From: Prostheceraeus crozeri
Lineage: Eukaryota > Platyhelminthes > Polycladida > Euryleptidae
Assembly (NCBI GenBank): GCA_907163375.1
Contig: CAJQUW010014354.1
Coordinates: 1 to 64,000, forward strand
Length of the DNA: 64,000 bases
Direction: 5' to 3'
Part shown: one piece after another, positions 47,372 to 58,293 of the stretch
How the letters are laid out: every line of letters starts with the position of its first letter
Numbering within the stretch: position 1 is the stretch's first letter
Program-made: the position numbers and the translations under genes
The notes under the pieces: generated by a model
What the model was told of the DNA's origin: nothing
The model's input: the letters and a program-made list of their open reading frames with translations, nothing else
The model's database searches: none

Positions 47372-49829
47372 ATGATATATCAATTTCGCATAAAGTATAA
47401 AGGTAACATTAATTATCATATAAATGTTGTAGAAGCTTTAATGATAAGAGTATCAACCTGAGATCAATCACACTGCAGATTACAACGGTATGTCATACCT
47501 CCTAAAGGTTTTTAAATAAATAATTGTTTTTCCTACTAGCTTAAATTCTTGCAAATTCGTGTAATGTGTTTTGTTTTGTCATTCCTTCAGAACGCTAATC
47601 AGTCAATTGCACCAGCCGATCGCTACATCAAGCCTCATTATAACTTTTTAATAATTTCGGTGCACCGAACCGGTTATCATGCCGGTGCGAGCAGGTGCGG
47701 CTAGCGCACAACCCTAATTATGACTGGCTGTGATAAATGTGTTCCTATCTAATTCACTGCTATTGCTCAAGAAGACCACCCAGACATTCTCTTTTTCGAA
47801 GATATGCCTGATTTTTCGTTTTTATCGAGTGCTTTGGTTTGTTTTTCGTTTTTTTGTTAGAACAAGAAAAAAAGTGCTTCTTAGTACAGGCCTTTATTTA
47901 CGTGTTGACAACATGGCTTTATGTCATGCTGTCCTTTACTTCAGTCATGCTGTCATCGTCATTTAGTCATGTCATTATTTGCTTTGCCCTTAGTCAGGTG
48001 TATTTTATACTCGTGGTTGAAATAAAGAGCCGGAAAAGACGGTTGCTGATTAGATATTGGTGGTTTATGAAATGTCTTGGAGTGCGCACCTCCTCTTGGC
48101 AGTGGAGAGTACATAACGCATTGTTGATTGAAGAATCCTACAAGTAAGACGCTAATAATTATTTCCATACCATATTTGATGAGTTTAGCGGGATATTTGC
48201 CAAGAACTGCAAAGTTGGGCATAAACTGAATCCCTTCACATGTAATTATTAACATGTTCAGATGAGTTTCATCATTTGATTGTTAAAACAGGACTGCAAG
48301 TTTCAGGAAGATAGTTTGTTATGTAAACATGTGTTTCACAGCTTTCTGGGTGTCAAAACCTGACATCTGCTTGTGAGAAACTTGGGCTTTTGACACGCAG
48401 TAAGATCTTGATTATTGTGACCTAACCTAAGAGGTGTCCTAGTCATCACCGAAACAAACCAATATCATGTAAAACTATGATACAAGTACATTGTACAACT
48501 GTAAATATGTAAAACTGCGTAGAATGACAAAAATTTTGAATGAATCGAGATATTGATAATTACGTAATCTTGTGTAATAATTATAGTTATATTATATAGG
48601 ATTTGGAAAATGTACCTTTATTACGAAAAATGTCGCGTTGTAGACATTCCTGAAGGCAAAACCCTGTCGCAGTGCGTTTCGGTACGTAGGCCTACATGAT
48701 TTTTTGCAGTAACCTTGAGGCCATGGTGCTATAGCTTTTACACGGGTTTGTATTGATGCATGTCAAAAGTATAAGCGAGTTATATGCTACAAATGAATGT
48801 CATCGCATTTATAAGTCAAAGAATTCGAGGCATCAATCCATGCTGTCTTTCCTTAGACTCACGGGAGGCCTGCTACTGAGTTGCTTAGAAGATTGATGTT
48901 GGATCATTGAAACAAGCTGTTCAGTTTATGCGAATGAGTGAGATGTATTGCATGATGTTGATAAATAGGCCCCAGATATTTAGATGATAATATACACAAT
49001 TTGATAATACTTGTATACATATATTTTCCGTTGAATTTTTTATAACACTGCCACTTTCACTGTGATTTTCGTGAAATACGTGTAACTAGCCAAAAAGTTG
49101 ATCTGTATGATAATTATTTTGCATCCAGTAATAAAGACTAATATGATACTGAATTGATCTGAAATGTGTAGCCCATTTTTGAATAACCACCTGAAACTTT
49201 CTGAGTTATAGATTGAAAAATACTGAATCTACCAGGTCTGAGTATCTGCTGATGACTGACGAGTACTAAGACGAGTACCTGCTGATGACTGACGGACTGC
49301 AGTATTGTGTTTTATATCCCTTAATCGGTAGCTGAAGTAGTGGTCGATGTATTGTATTTCAAATGAAGAAATGTGAGATTTCATGAAGTATTATAGACGG
49401 AATAAGAAACTGGCGATAACAAATTCAAGTGAAGAAATAGTATTTTCCATGTGTAGTCTCATAGTGTGTATAGTTTCATTGCTTTCAGTGTAGTAGAGTG
49501 TCATTGCAGTTCTATTGTTTACCTCCATTATCCACTTACCATTATCCACCATGTGTAGTGTCAGATACAGTGTAGCATTAGTTCACTTGTAATCGGTGTA
49601 GTAGTATCATTGTAATTCCATGCTTTACCTCCACTTTTCCAATTTTTATCCATCAGTCTCCTGTTGTTTTATAATATCCATTTTTAATCTCCTTAACCTA
49701 TGGTGACCATTGTCCTATTCTATTTCCACTACCAGCATCTGTAGTCGGTAGAGTATATTAGACGTCTGTTTTGAACGTGCATACGGCAGTGTTTGGAATC
49801 TATGGTATTAGTATGAAGCTTTGACGTCA
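47372..49829. other. Intron sequence, one possible hAT-like terminus
   Basis: Near 47655-47717 a GC-rich palindromic segment ends CGCACAACCCTAATTA, which resembles the end of a hAT-like MITE (TAGGGTTGTGCG). A short duplication around TGCTGATGACTGACG occurs at 49247-49295. No gene is seen; ORFs at 47730-48255 lack support. Confidence 0.35.
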
Positions 49830-50003
49830 CTACTCCCCATACTTGGGGCTTGGACGGTGCTGACATAGTCAGACTTATGGGGCGTTGTAGTACTTTTAGT
49901 CCGGATGCCCTTCCTGCCGACTTCCAATGACACCTTCGGGGCTCGACCTCTGGACCAAAAGATCGCTAGGCGTAGCACTTAACCACTGTGCCACGGAGAC
50001 CAC
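49830..50003 (-). repeat. tRNA-derived SINE, copy 1
   Basis: On the minus strand it starts GTCTCCGTGGCACAGTGGTT (A-box region), has a B box GGTCGAGCCCC at the proper distance, then GGCAGGAAGGGCATCCGG, a segment known from tRNA-derived SINEs of several invertebrates, then a tail shared with the copy at 57745-57905. Confidence 0.75.
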
Positions 50004-50845
50004 AGTATGTTGACAGTAATAATGAATAGTGTTACAAGTCTTAAGATTTCCATTTTTACCAGATATTGGGCCAAAGCTGATCAATTTTAATTCGTTGCTA
50101 CGAGTAAGCTCCATTGAGTTCTTTTAAGAACTGATTAATCCAATGGTTACGCACACTTGCAGATTGGAGAACGCCATCAGTCCTCATTAGGACTACTTCA
50201 ATCAATAATTTAAATTAGTAAGCATTATGTTCTATTATAAATGGCTGCTGGGATGATTTTCATCATCGTATGAGAATTACCAGTATTGCACTATTTGTTA
50301 AATAATTTGACTGCCGTATACATTGCTGTAGTGAATGTAGATTGCGTCATACTTCAACCACTAAAAATTTTCATAGCTTCTGTGTGCTAAGATGCGCGAC
50401 ATCAACTATCCCATATGCTTCAGCAACTCGTGGCTTCTGGTAAATACATTATCAGTAAACAGGAATGCTCACACAAAATTCAACGAGAGAACAGTGGTAT
50501 CAACGATCAATGACAATGACAGCCTTGCATCATAAAACTATGACCTGGTTTCAAAAATAGTGCATTTTTGTACCAGCATGTAGCCTAATATTCGCAATCT
50601 ACACACGTTCATACAATTTGTGGCAGTGCATAACTTGATGGCATATTACTCGTATGTCGTTATAGCGCTCTTCTACAATGCTTGATGCAAAAATTATGGG
50701 TTTATTTTTTCGTTTTCCTAAGTTAAGGGTTCGCTTTTTGTCGCTTTTTTTAAATTGGAATTGGCTGGGTGGTCTGCTCACACATTTCGGAGTCATCTAC
50801 AAAAATGGAAGGCCTACAACGTATAGGATACTCTGAAAATACATG
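50004..50845. other. Intron, nothing recognised
   Basis: No motif-bearing ORF or repeat noted. Confidence 0.35.
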
Positions 50846-51058
50846 TAGGGGAGGGTGGGGCACATTGAACATGCTACTGAAGTTTTCTCGATAGTTTGAA
50901 TATACTGAATCAAATGACCAAAATCAAACTCAAATGAAAAGTTGAGGCTATGTTCAGCAATCTGTGCGTTGTCGGACGTTTCTGTGAAAATTAATCTCCT
51001 CACATTATGAATTTAAAATGTTTTACCAAAGTGGTTCAATGTGTCCCACCCTCAACTA
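50846..51058. repeat. MITE of about 213 bp with 25-bp inverted ends
   Basis: The ends are TAGGGGAGGGTGGGGCACAT at 50846 and the reverse complement of TAGTTGAGGGTGGGACACAT at 51058, continuing TTGAAC on both sides: 25 bp with three mismatches. The interior is non-coding. Confidence 0.65.
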
Positions 51059-51525
51059 CTTCGTACAACAAGTAATCAAATCGAAGGTCAACCTCATGGT
51101 ATGACCGTGTACATCACAGGATTAATGATTGAGATCCTCCTGCTCCTGAAGATAATAGCAGTGAGCTATTGAAATAGATCGACCTGATCTCAATAAATCA
51201 ACCTGTCTTTTCCCAAAGATCACGATAACATGACCAGTCAATACCCTTTCGAAACACTACAATCTGTGGTGACCGGGATGTAATAATTCCAAACGTAATT
51301 CAAGAATCTAACAACATGAATATGCAGCTCGAATAGACGCAGTAACAATAGAAGTAGTAGGCTCATCAATGCACACGAATAAAATCCTCAAAGGACTTCA
51401 TGATTTCTACTCCTCATCTCTACCAAATGTCTGTCATGCACATTTTCTTTGGTAAATCCCGAATTTGATTTCAGGTATGCACAGCAAAGAATGTTGGCAT
51501 TGACTGTATTCTGAATTTATTTCAG
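51059..51525. other. Intron, nothing recognised
   Basis: Unique sequence up to the acceptor TTTATTTCAG of exon B. Confidence 0.4.
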
Positions 51526-51834
51526 ATGGAAGCACCGAGGATTTACTTAGCTCACTTCAGGCGAAGTATTTGAAGTTACTAGCCGACAGCAAGCGGTTGG
51601 AGAATGCTCAGGCTACATGTCGTCAAGATATAGCGACATTAAAGTCCGAAAACAACATTCTGTGGGAAACGAATAGGCAACGGCAGAAAGAATTAGCTAC
51701 TGAACGAGGCAAAAGGAAAGACGCCGAAGCCAACTGCAAAAACCTAGAACAGGCGAATGGACAGCTACAGAAAGAACTGGCTACTGAACGAGGCAAGAGG
51801 AAAGACGCCGAAGCAAAGTGTAAGAACCTACAGG
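51526..51834 (+). CDS. Exon B of the ubiquitin-like gene: coiled coil
   Basis: It is bounded by TTTATTTCAG and a GTGAGT donor, phase 1 at both sides and in frame with exon A. It encodes STEDLLSSLQAKYLKLLADS and then a coiled coil in which QKELATERGKRKDAEA followed by xCKNL occurs twice about 29 residues apart, an internal duplication of charged heptads. Coiled coils of this type often mediate homo-oligomerisation, but no partner can be inferred. Confidence 0.65.
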
Positions 51835-52289
51835 GTGAGTTTTTCGTAACTCAATGTTTAAGTCAATCAGAAAATCAACATAATTCAAGATACATGCAAT
51901 TTTTTGTAGTCGACATGTAGTATACACGTTGGGATTCATGTGAGAGTAGTTAAAGTTGCTCGTATGTTTCGATAAATTACTTAAATTTCCTTTGTATTTA
52001 GTTATGAAATTTGAGCTTATATTTTCGTGCTTTTCGCATGTCATCATGAAAGGAGTTTAAATTGATTCCCATATTCCAACCATTGAACATTTCATTTATT
52101 ATCCTAATCAATAAAATTAAATAACGGGGCGATCTAAATGCAATACACATGTAATTCTCGAATAACAATGCCTACAACAAATGGTCAAAATGACCGCCAT
52201 TATTCTTTTGCAAACAAATCAAACGATCAATGAGGAAGTCATGAACCGATTGTAACGTTGCAGAAGAAATTGCAGAATTGATCCTTTCT
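51835..52289. other. Intron, nothing recognised
   Basis: AT-rich sequence between exon B and the LINE fragment; a read-through of exon B ends at 51920 without support. Confidence 0.4.
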
Positions 52290-53040
52290 TTCAGATGACT
52301 GACATCTGTAATTGTGTCTTGATATACAGAATCTTACATGCACCTCACTCACTCCACGATTTAACGTCCATTTCCCCCGTGTTTCGAGTGTTGGACGTCG
52401 GCAAGCGTCGGTCCGGTTCTCCACGCGTTCCAATCTTGAACGTCGATACGCCCAAGGTTCAACTCCTTGAAGACGGCTCGCATGTTGTCGCACCACCTCT
52501 TCTTCGGTCGTCCCTTTGGTTTGCGTCCTTCTACCTCCAGAGTCATTGCCTTCCTTGGCCAGGAATCCTTTTGCATTCTTTGCACATAACCATACCAGCG
52601 GAGTCTTCCCCCATCGAATGACAGCTTCCAATGGATGGATGCCAAGCCGTCCTCTGAGATCCTCAGTAGGAACGTGATCAGCCAGCCTTTCGGAACAGAT
52701 CCATTTGATCATCGCGCTGTCACTGCGGCTTAAAACGATTGAGGTCCTCCAGAGTGGTTGGTCACGTCTCACTGGCATAAATCATTACACTTCGCACGCA
52801 CATGTTGAAAACATGGCCTCGACTCCGGAAGGGAATGCTGCTGTTCGTAAGAATGGGAAGGAGCTCTCGAAAATGTTTCCATGCACACAGAAGTCTCGTC
52901 GTCACAGCGTCACTTCAGCCACCAGCTTGACTAAGCATGGATCCATCTCTTGCAGCCGACAAAATAGATCGAGTTTCTACCCACGCCCTGTCTGCATACC
53001 CCACACGGAATCGCTGAAGGCACTCCAGTGAATCCGCCGA
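52290..53040 (-). mobile_element. LINE fragment, C-terminal tail of RT polyprotein
   Basis: Minus-strand pieces in different frames read MIYASET, then DSAMIKWICSERLADHV and LRGRLGIHPLEAVIRWG (52778-52600), then GGRLRWYGYVQRMQKD, KPKGRPKKRWCDNM and WNAWRTGP (52645-52361). This is the characteristic 'RLRWxGHVxRM ... GRPxxRWxD ... WR' tail of RTE-like and related non-LTR elements. It lies antisense in an intron of the ubiquitin-like gene. Only the 3' third of the element is present. Confidence 0.75.
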
Positions 53041-53061
53041 AAGTTCAGTTGATTATTCGTG

Positions 53062-53210
53062 AGCTGATTTGCGTTGTGGGAGGGGAGGAGTCTCTGTAGT
53101 CCCTTCTTTATCTAGGATCCTCTTTGCAATCATTCGGATATCCAAAAATTCGGATATCGCAAATCATCGGAGCTGATTTGCGTTGTGGGAGGGGGAGGAG
53201 TGTCTGTAGT
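53062..53210. repeat. Direct repeat of about 40 bp, two copies
   Basis: AGCTGATTTGCGTTGTGGGA followed by GGGGAGGAGTNTCTGTAGT occurs at about 53063 and 53171. Between them ATTCGGATATC is also doubled. Confidence 0.6.
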
Positions 53211-53449
53211 ACATTCTGCCTAGCCTTCAAAGCAGTTCTTTTGAGAATAGTAGTTTTCGAGTCGTGCATTCTAATGCACCTTGTGTTAACTGATGATTGA
53301 AGAAGCATCAGCAACAATATCATGCCATAATTGCTGACTATGAGGATTCATTAACATCTTTATTGCAACAGACCCACCTTCCACCTGAACGATTTGAAAA
53401 CTTATCGGATTGTGTGATATCGAATCATTGCAATTATTTTTACTTTCAG

Positions 53450-53777
53450 GCGGTGGCGGGCGCGATTCCGAATCGTGCGACTCAGCGCATGATTAATCGA
53501 AAATCGCGCGATTCTGAATATTTTGAGATTTAATGACTAGAACTTTGCAGTTAATGTAGCTTACAACATTTCTCATTTCTAGACCATTTTTCATTAAAGG
53601 TTTGATTATTTTTATTGAAATTGAGAGCATGTGACACTCATAGTAGGCCTAGTCTACTTAGACTGAAATTATAACTACCCATGCATTGCAATTATCTCAG
53701 ACGAAGAAAGAATGAAGTGAAACACTTTTTATCGCACGATTAGTAGTGCGGAATCGATTAACTGCTCCCGCCACCGC
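53450..53777. repeat. hAT-like MITE with GCGGTGGCGGG ends
   Basis: The left end GCGGTGGCGGGCGCGATTCC and the right end CGATTAACTGCTCCCGCCACCGC are inverted repeats with a few differences. TTTCA stands directly or within a base of both outer borders (53444-53448, 53778-53782), a likely target duplication remnant. The interior is non-coding and contains CGCGCGATT-like words. Confidence 0.55.
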
Positions 53778-53992
53778 TTTCAAGGGGCCCACGGCTACGC
53801 ATTTTAGGGAGCCCATTCCGGTTTATAATTTTGATAAGAGTGGGAACCCTGATATTAGTCTTTTTGTGTCAGGGTTGATTCTGCAAGCACATTAGGGGCG
53901 CATGAGTCTGTTGACATTTTGCTGTTATATAATATGATGGTGATAAAATTTCTCTGGTTCAATGGATTAATGAATTTTTTCTGTTTTGACAG

Positions 53993-54067
53993 ATGCTCCA
54001 ATGGCAGCTTCAGCCATGGCGGGTCGGCGTCCTCCTGCTCCTCCTCAACAACGACCTACGGTTGAAG
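53993..54067 (+). CDS. Exon C of the ubiquitin-like gene: Pro-rich linker
   Basis: It is bounded by CTGTTTTGACAG and a GTAAGT donor, phase 1 at both ends. It encodes APMAASAMAGRRPPAPPQQR, a short flexible Ala/Pro/Arg linker between the coiled coil and the last domain. Its length (75 nt) is an exact multiple of three, so it could be skipped without changing the frame. Confidence 0.55.
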
Positions 54068-54964
54068 GTAAGTCAGTTATCGCTGAAATTCTAGTAAATA
54101 GCGTTGAGTTGTGAATAAGCGTTTTAAGGACTTGAAATGACTATTTCGATTTTCTGAATTCAGACTTTAAAACGGCGTTATTTTTGGCACTATTTTTCAT
54201 TGTTTTGTTTATTTTCATTTTTTTTCAATTAAATGGGAAGAAAAGCTTATTGGAAATTTACCACTGTTTCCATAAAACTTCAATTCGATTCATCATAATC
54301 ATAAGAATTAAACCAATTAATTACCAGATAGTTTCGAAACTCTAGCCCACAATTTTGATATTTTTTGATTTAAAAAAGCTGAACATTATTTATTTTATAT
54401 GAATGATAATGATGGTTTATATCAAACTATGAAAATAATGTTCTATCAACAAAATTTGTTTGTTTTTATGATGCAATTTCAGAATTTCTTTTTAAAATCA
54501 TTTCAATGGTTCTTCTATTTTATCTTTAATTTTCAAGGATTATTATTTTCCGCTGATTCTTTGTTATTAGAATTTTATGAATTTATATTTTGTTTCTGCA
54601 ATAAAATGATTGAAAATTATTCAGCAACTTTGGAAATTTGTTTTACGTCGACTTCTCTTGTTTATTCTTTGATTTTCGGAATTTTCATGAATATTCAACA
54701 ACAGTCGACGCTTTGAATTTGTTTAATTTAATTTTGGAATTTGAATAAAAAAGAAAACATTTTCATGAAATAGAAAAACTTTTACTTTTCATTTGAGAAG
54801 AAGAAAGTTGTTGAAATAAAAGAACAAATGAATAGAAAATACTTCTGCAGGACGATCAGCAGTTCTGTTAATTTTCCATTTATAAAATGTGAAAAATGAT
54901 TCAATTAACAGAAGAGAAGAACTTCCAAAACAAATTCTTTCAAAACATTTTCTGCTCTTTGCAG
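54068..54964. other. Last intron, very AT-rich
   Basis: Strongly AT-rich, with a 105-aa Phe/Leu-rich ORF (54399-54716) that is a base-composition artefact. The acceptor is CTGCTCTTTGCAG at 54964. Confidence 0.45.
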
Positions 54965-55293
54965 CGAAGTTCCTTCTGTGGGGGAAGTCCTTCTCCTTAT
55001 TCGGTCGTCGCTGCACCTTCCAACTCCCAACGCCGACAACAGTTGGAGATCTTCGAATTGCTGTCGGAGAGGGAATTGGAAGAAGACCGGAGAGGACGCG
55101 AATATGGCAGACGATCGCCGTTTCAGAAGATGGAAGACGTTTGTTCGAGACGGAAGGAGGAGGATTCACAGATGTCGATGGAAATGAAGTCAATGAAGTG
55201 AAGGAGGTGACAGAAAAACTCCTGGATGACGATGATGAAGTCTTTGTTATTGTTCCCGGAAAGATTCTTGACCTCAGAATCAATGAAATTTGA
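54965..55293 (+). CDS. Exon D (terminal) of the ubiquitin-like gene
   Basis: It starts in phase 1 after TTTGCAG and continues in frame to a TGA at 55291-55293. The product resembles a ubiquitin-like domain: RCTFQLPTPTTVGDLRIAVG (beta strands then helix), a loop with Arg/Glu, EDGRRLFETEG, an acidic stretch (KLLDDDDE) and VFVIVPGKILDLRI at the end. No C-terminal GG is present, so conjugation is not expected; a non-conjugated scaffold role is more likely. The 134-aa ORF that extends upstream to 54889 is intron read-through. Confidence 0.6.
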
Positions 55294-55306
55294 AACTTTA
55301 TTTTCT

Positions 55307-55312
55307 AATAAA
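55307..55312 (+). terminator. Polyadenylation signal AATAAA
   Basis: AATAAA lies 14 bases after the stop codon of exon D, suitably placed for a very short 3' UTR. Another AATAAA-like hexamer occurs at about 55350 and 55383. Confidence 0.6.
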
Positions 55313-56508
55313 TTTTCCTGAAAATTTTTCTTTTTTAATTGAAATGAAATAAATTTTGATTTCTGTTCATTTTCATTTTGCAAATAAATGGCCGTCGATT
55401 TGAGAAGTTTCCAATTCATTTTCTCATTTAAATAACTTTCTCATTTTTTGATACAATTTCCTCCTCTTTTATCCAAATGACAACTTCGTAAACAAATTAT
55501 TCACAAAACACATTGCAGGCAGAAGGAATGATATCGAATGAAGTTGTCTGAGAAATAGAAGAACTTGAAATACAAATGTCAGCATTAGCAGTGGAATAGA
55601 AATATGGCAGTAATAGAGAAATCGACTCTGCAGGATCATAGACTTCTGTAACATAGTTATAGATCATAGAAAGTGATAATACCATAAAAAGTCTTAGAGT
55701 GGAAATTGCATGTGCATTTTTATCGTTGTGGAATGTCGATTTTCTCAACAGTTGCCCTATAGGTTTTCCGACAATAAATATGCAGATCAAATGTAGAACA
55801 TTCAAATTAAACACGTGAGTGAATAAGGCCCCCCAACAGACTATACAGTCCTGATTTTTTTGATGAAATACTTATGAATTTATATTCAAATTATCTACTT
55901 ATTTCTGGTGTAGTTGATATGTGTGAGAAGTTCATGTCGATTATTGCAAAACTTCTGGTTTTCGAGTAAAAAGATGAAAAATCACCGAGTGGGCCTTATT
56001 ACCGTCACGTGTAGGTATATTTTGTTTATATCTAATGTCTTCAATTTACGTAGCTTATTATTCATTTCCAACATTTGGCTACATAATGGATTATATTCAC
56101 TTTCTGGTACGCAAATGGGTGTAGTGAGGTTACATCTAATTTCAGAGTTATGAATTAAGTTAGCCTCTATGTAAAAAAAGAATAACCACAATAGTTCATT
56201 GCAGGTATCCGGAGTCCTATCATTTGATGAGACTCCGGCTTATAGCTAGACCCGAAGTAGGCTAAATTATTTATTCTCGTACATAGTGTCATACTGTCTT
56301 TGATATGTCAACTTTTTCCGTCAAACAAAAGTACAGAGATACAGCTAACTTTCAAATGATTGTAAAAATGTATCATGGCTTATTAAAAGTAGCCTAATCC
56401 AAAAGTAATGGAATGCCAAGTTAGCTTGTTTTAGTTTTATCCAAAAATCCAATTAATTTCTTTCATCACGAAGTTGTCTTCATGAAATGTAAATTAGTGT
56501 CAAAAACT
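55313..56508. other. Intergenic, nothing recognised
   Basis: ORFs at 55469-56191 carry no motif. AT-rich unique DNA. Confidence 0.4.
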
Positions 56509-57017
56509 TTAACCCTTTCGATCCTGTTTCTCATCCATGACTCCCCCTATGTGCCTGTAAAATCCGAAATTTCATGATTTTTTAATTAGTGTGTATTCGC
56601 TTAAAATTGCTGTCATGACACTAAATAACACAAATTGTGATGATTAATATGTCAAATATTACTCTGACTTCATAAAAACAAACGAAAACAATTGTAATTA
56701 TCCAAAATAATCTGTATTCTCTACCATATACACACAGTGTATTCGTGACTTCCCTCATGGTGGGATTAGTTATGATTGAACTCAGTAAAGCACTCACCCA
56801 AGCAAATGCCAGGCTTTTCTGGACACGAGCTGCAACAGTATCTTGATTCACGCCTTATTCCACCACTAAAGCAAACACGACAGCGCTTCATTGGATTTCT
56901 TTTGCCATCTGTAGAGGGTATCCTTTCTTGAACATGTGTATTCGTGCGTTGGTCTTCTGATGGCCTTCTCCTTTTTCTTGGTCCCTTCGGCGAGGATTGT
57001 AGATCAGTCCAGCGCAT
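56509..57017 (-). mobile_element. piggyBac 3' fragment with terminus
   Basis: On the minus strand the ORF 57017-56766 ends with RCRVCFSGGIRRESRYCCSS, then CPEKPGICLGECF, the Cys-rich C-terminal zinc domain of piggyBac transposases. About 250 bp further the element ends at TTAACCCTTTCGATCCTG (56509), a normal piggyBac terminus with its TTAA target. The rest of the transposase is missing upstream, so this is a 5'-deleted copy, distinct from the remnant at 29890. Confidence 0.75.
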
Positions 57018-57744
57018 GCAAAGCTTGTAATAGTTGTGGGAATGAACCGTGATAGTGAAAAAAGGATTGTCTTTTCACTCAGTGATTTAGTAGAGAAGAC
57101 AAGCCTCACAGGTTGACCAAATTGCGATGAAATTGCAATAAATATATATTGCCATTGCAATAAATATTCCATATTGATTGTACACAATATATGCATTTAT
57201 TGCAATTTTTACGATATTCAATATAAATTACAATTTTCGCCCCTAAAATTGTATATTTATTGCAATTAGTCGTTATCTAAATTATGGTTTCATGCAATCC
57301 ATTTCATGTTTTTCCGCTGTTGGAAATGATGCTGAAATAAATATCCATAAAAGTACAACACCCAAAACCGACTCAAGTTTGAGAAAAATCATGTTGACAG
57401 TCAATATTATAATTCACCATACATTACAACAGACCAGGGATCATAGAAAATCAAGTCTACTTCGGCAATTAAGTCGCAATATCGGACACCACTTAGACAA
57501 CAATATCAAAAATTCATATAATGAATCAGACAGAACATTCAATGATTTCGCTATACTTCAAACGTCTAATTCTTCATAATTTTTTTCGCAAGTGCCAACA
57601 AATCAAATTCAGTGTTCTTTGTACTGTTGTACTTTGAACAGTAAGTTTGCTCGACTTGTTCGGTAAAATTTAGCACGAATCAAGGCAATTTCAAAATGAC
57701 TATTGGGAATATCTGTCTTTTTTTACCGTTTTCCCCATTTTTGA
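57018..57744. other. Non-coding; AT-rich TTGCAATAAATAT repeats
   Basis: TTGCAATAAATAT-like words occur four times in direct and inverted orientation at 57125-57265, giving hairpin potential. Otherwise nothing recognised. Confidence 0.4.
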
Positions 57745-57905
57745 GGGTTGGGTGGTGCTGCCATTTGGCAAGACTTTCTTTGGAGAGTTGAGTACTTTTA
57801 GTCCGGATGCCCTCCCTGACGATGACCAATGGTGATTTAGGTCGGCTTCGAACCTAGGACCGCAGGATCCTTAGGCTAACCCTCTGACCATTCGACCACG
57901 TCTTC
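57745..57905 (-). repeat. tRNA-derived SINE, copy 2
   Basis: The minus strand begins GAAGACGTGGTCGAATGGTC (A-box region), has the B box GGTTCGAAGCC and then GGGAGGGCATCCGGACTAAA. It shares the GGGCATCCGGACTAAAAGTA segment and the following tail with the copy at 49830-50003, though the tRNA heads differ, so they may be two subfamilies. Confidence 0.75.
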
Positions 57906-58293
57906 CTCATTACTGATGTAACAAGAAAACGAATTAACGTCTAGGACTAGTACAGCGAAATCAAAATACAATTCACAGTTTAAGTATATTCACAAATATT
58001 TGAACACGGCATTACAATAAAAGTCGACTCCTTGACATCTGAGCAAAAATTCTTGGCAACAACACAAGGATGCCGAATCCTTGAAAAGGGTATGGTGTCT
58101 CTAGTACCGGAGTAAGATACCGCAAAGAAGTTCTGTTCATTCATAATATTGATGACTTGCTCTGGAACTTCCGGTACATCGATATGATCAAATCGTAATA
58201 GCGGTGTATTGCAAACTTCTAAATAATCTACATCGACAAAAATATCATCGTTTACTTGCCTGAATCTTAAAATATCTACAAAAAGATATTCAT
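57906..58293. other. 3' flank of the second Tnp2-type gene
   Basis: No independent feature; the region may hold the last exon or tail of the transposase gene. Confidence 0.35.

Noticed and set aside
54399..54716. 105-aa Phe-rich ORF that looks membrane-like
   Set aside because: It is caused by a T-rich intron; no start context or conservation evidence.
57125..57265. TTGCAATAAATAT repeats as a possible element terminus or replication signal
   Set aside because: AT-rich short words with irregular spacing; no ends or duplication.
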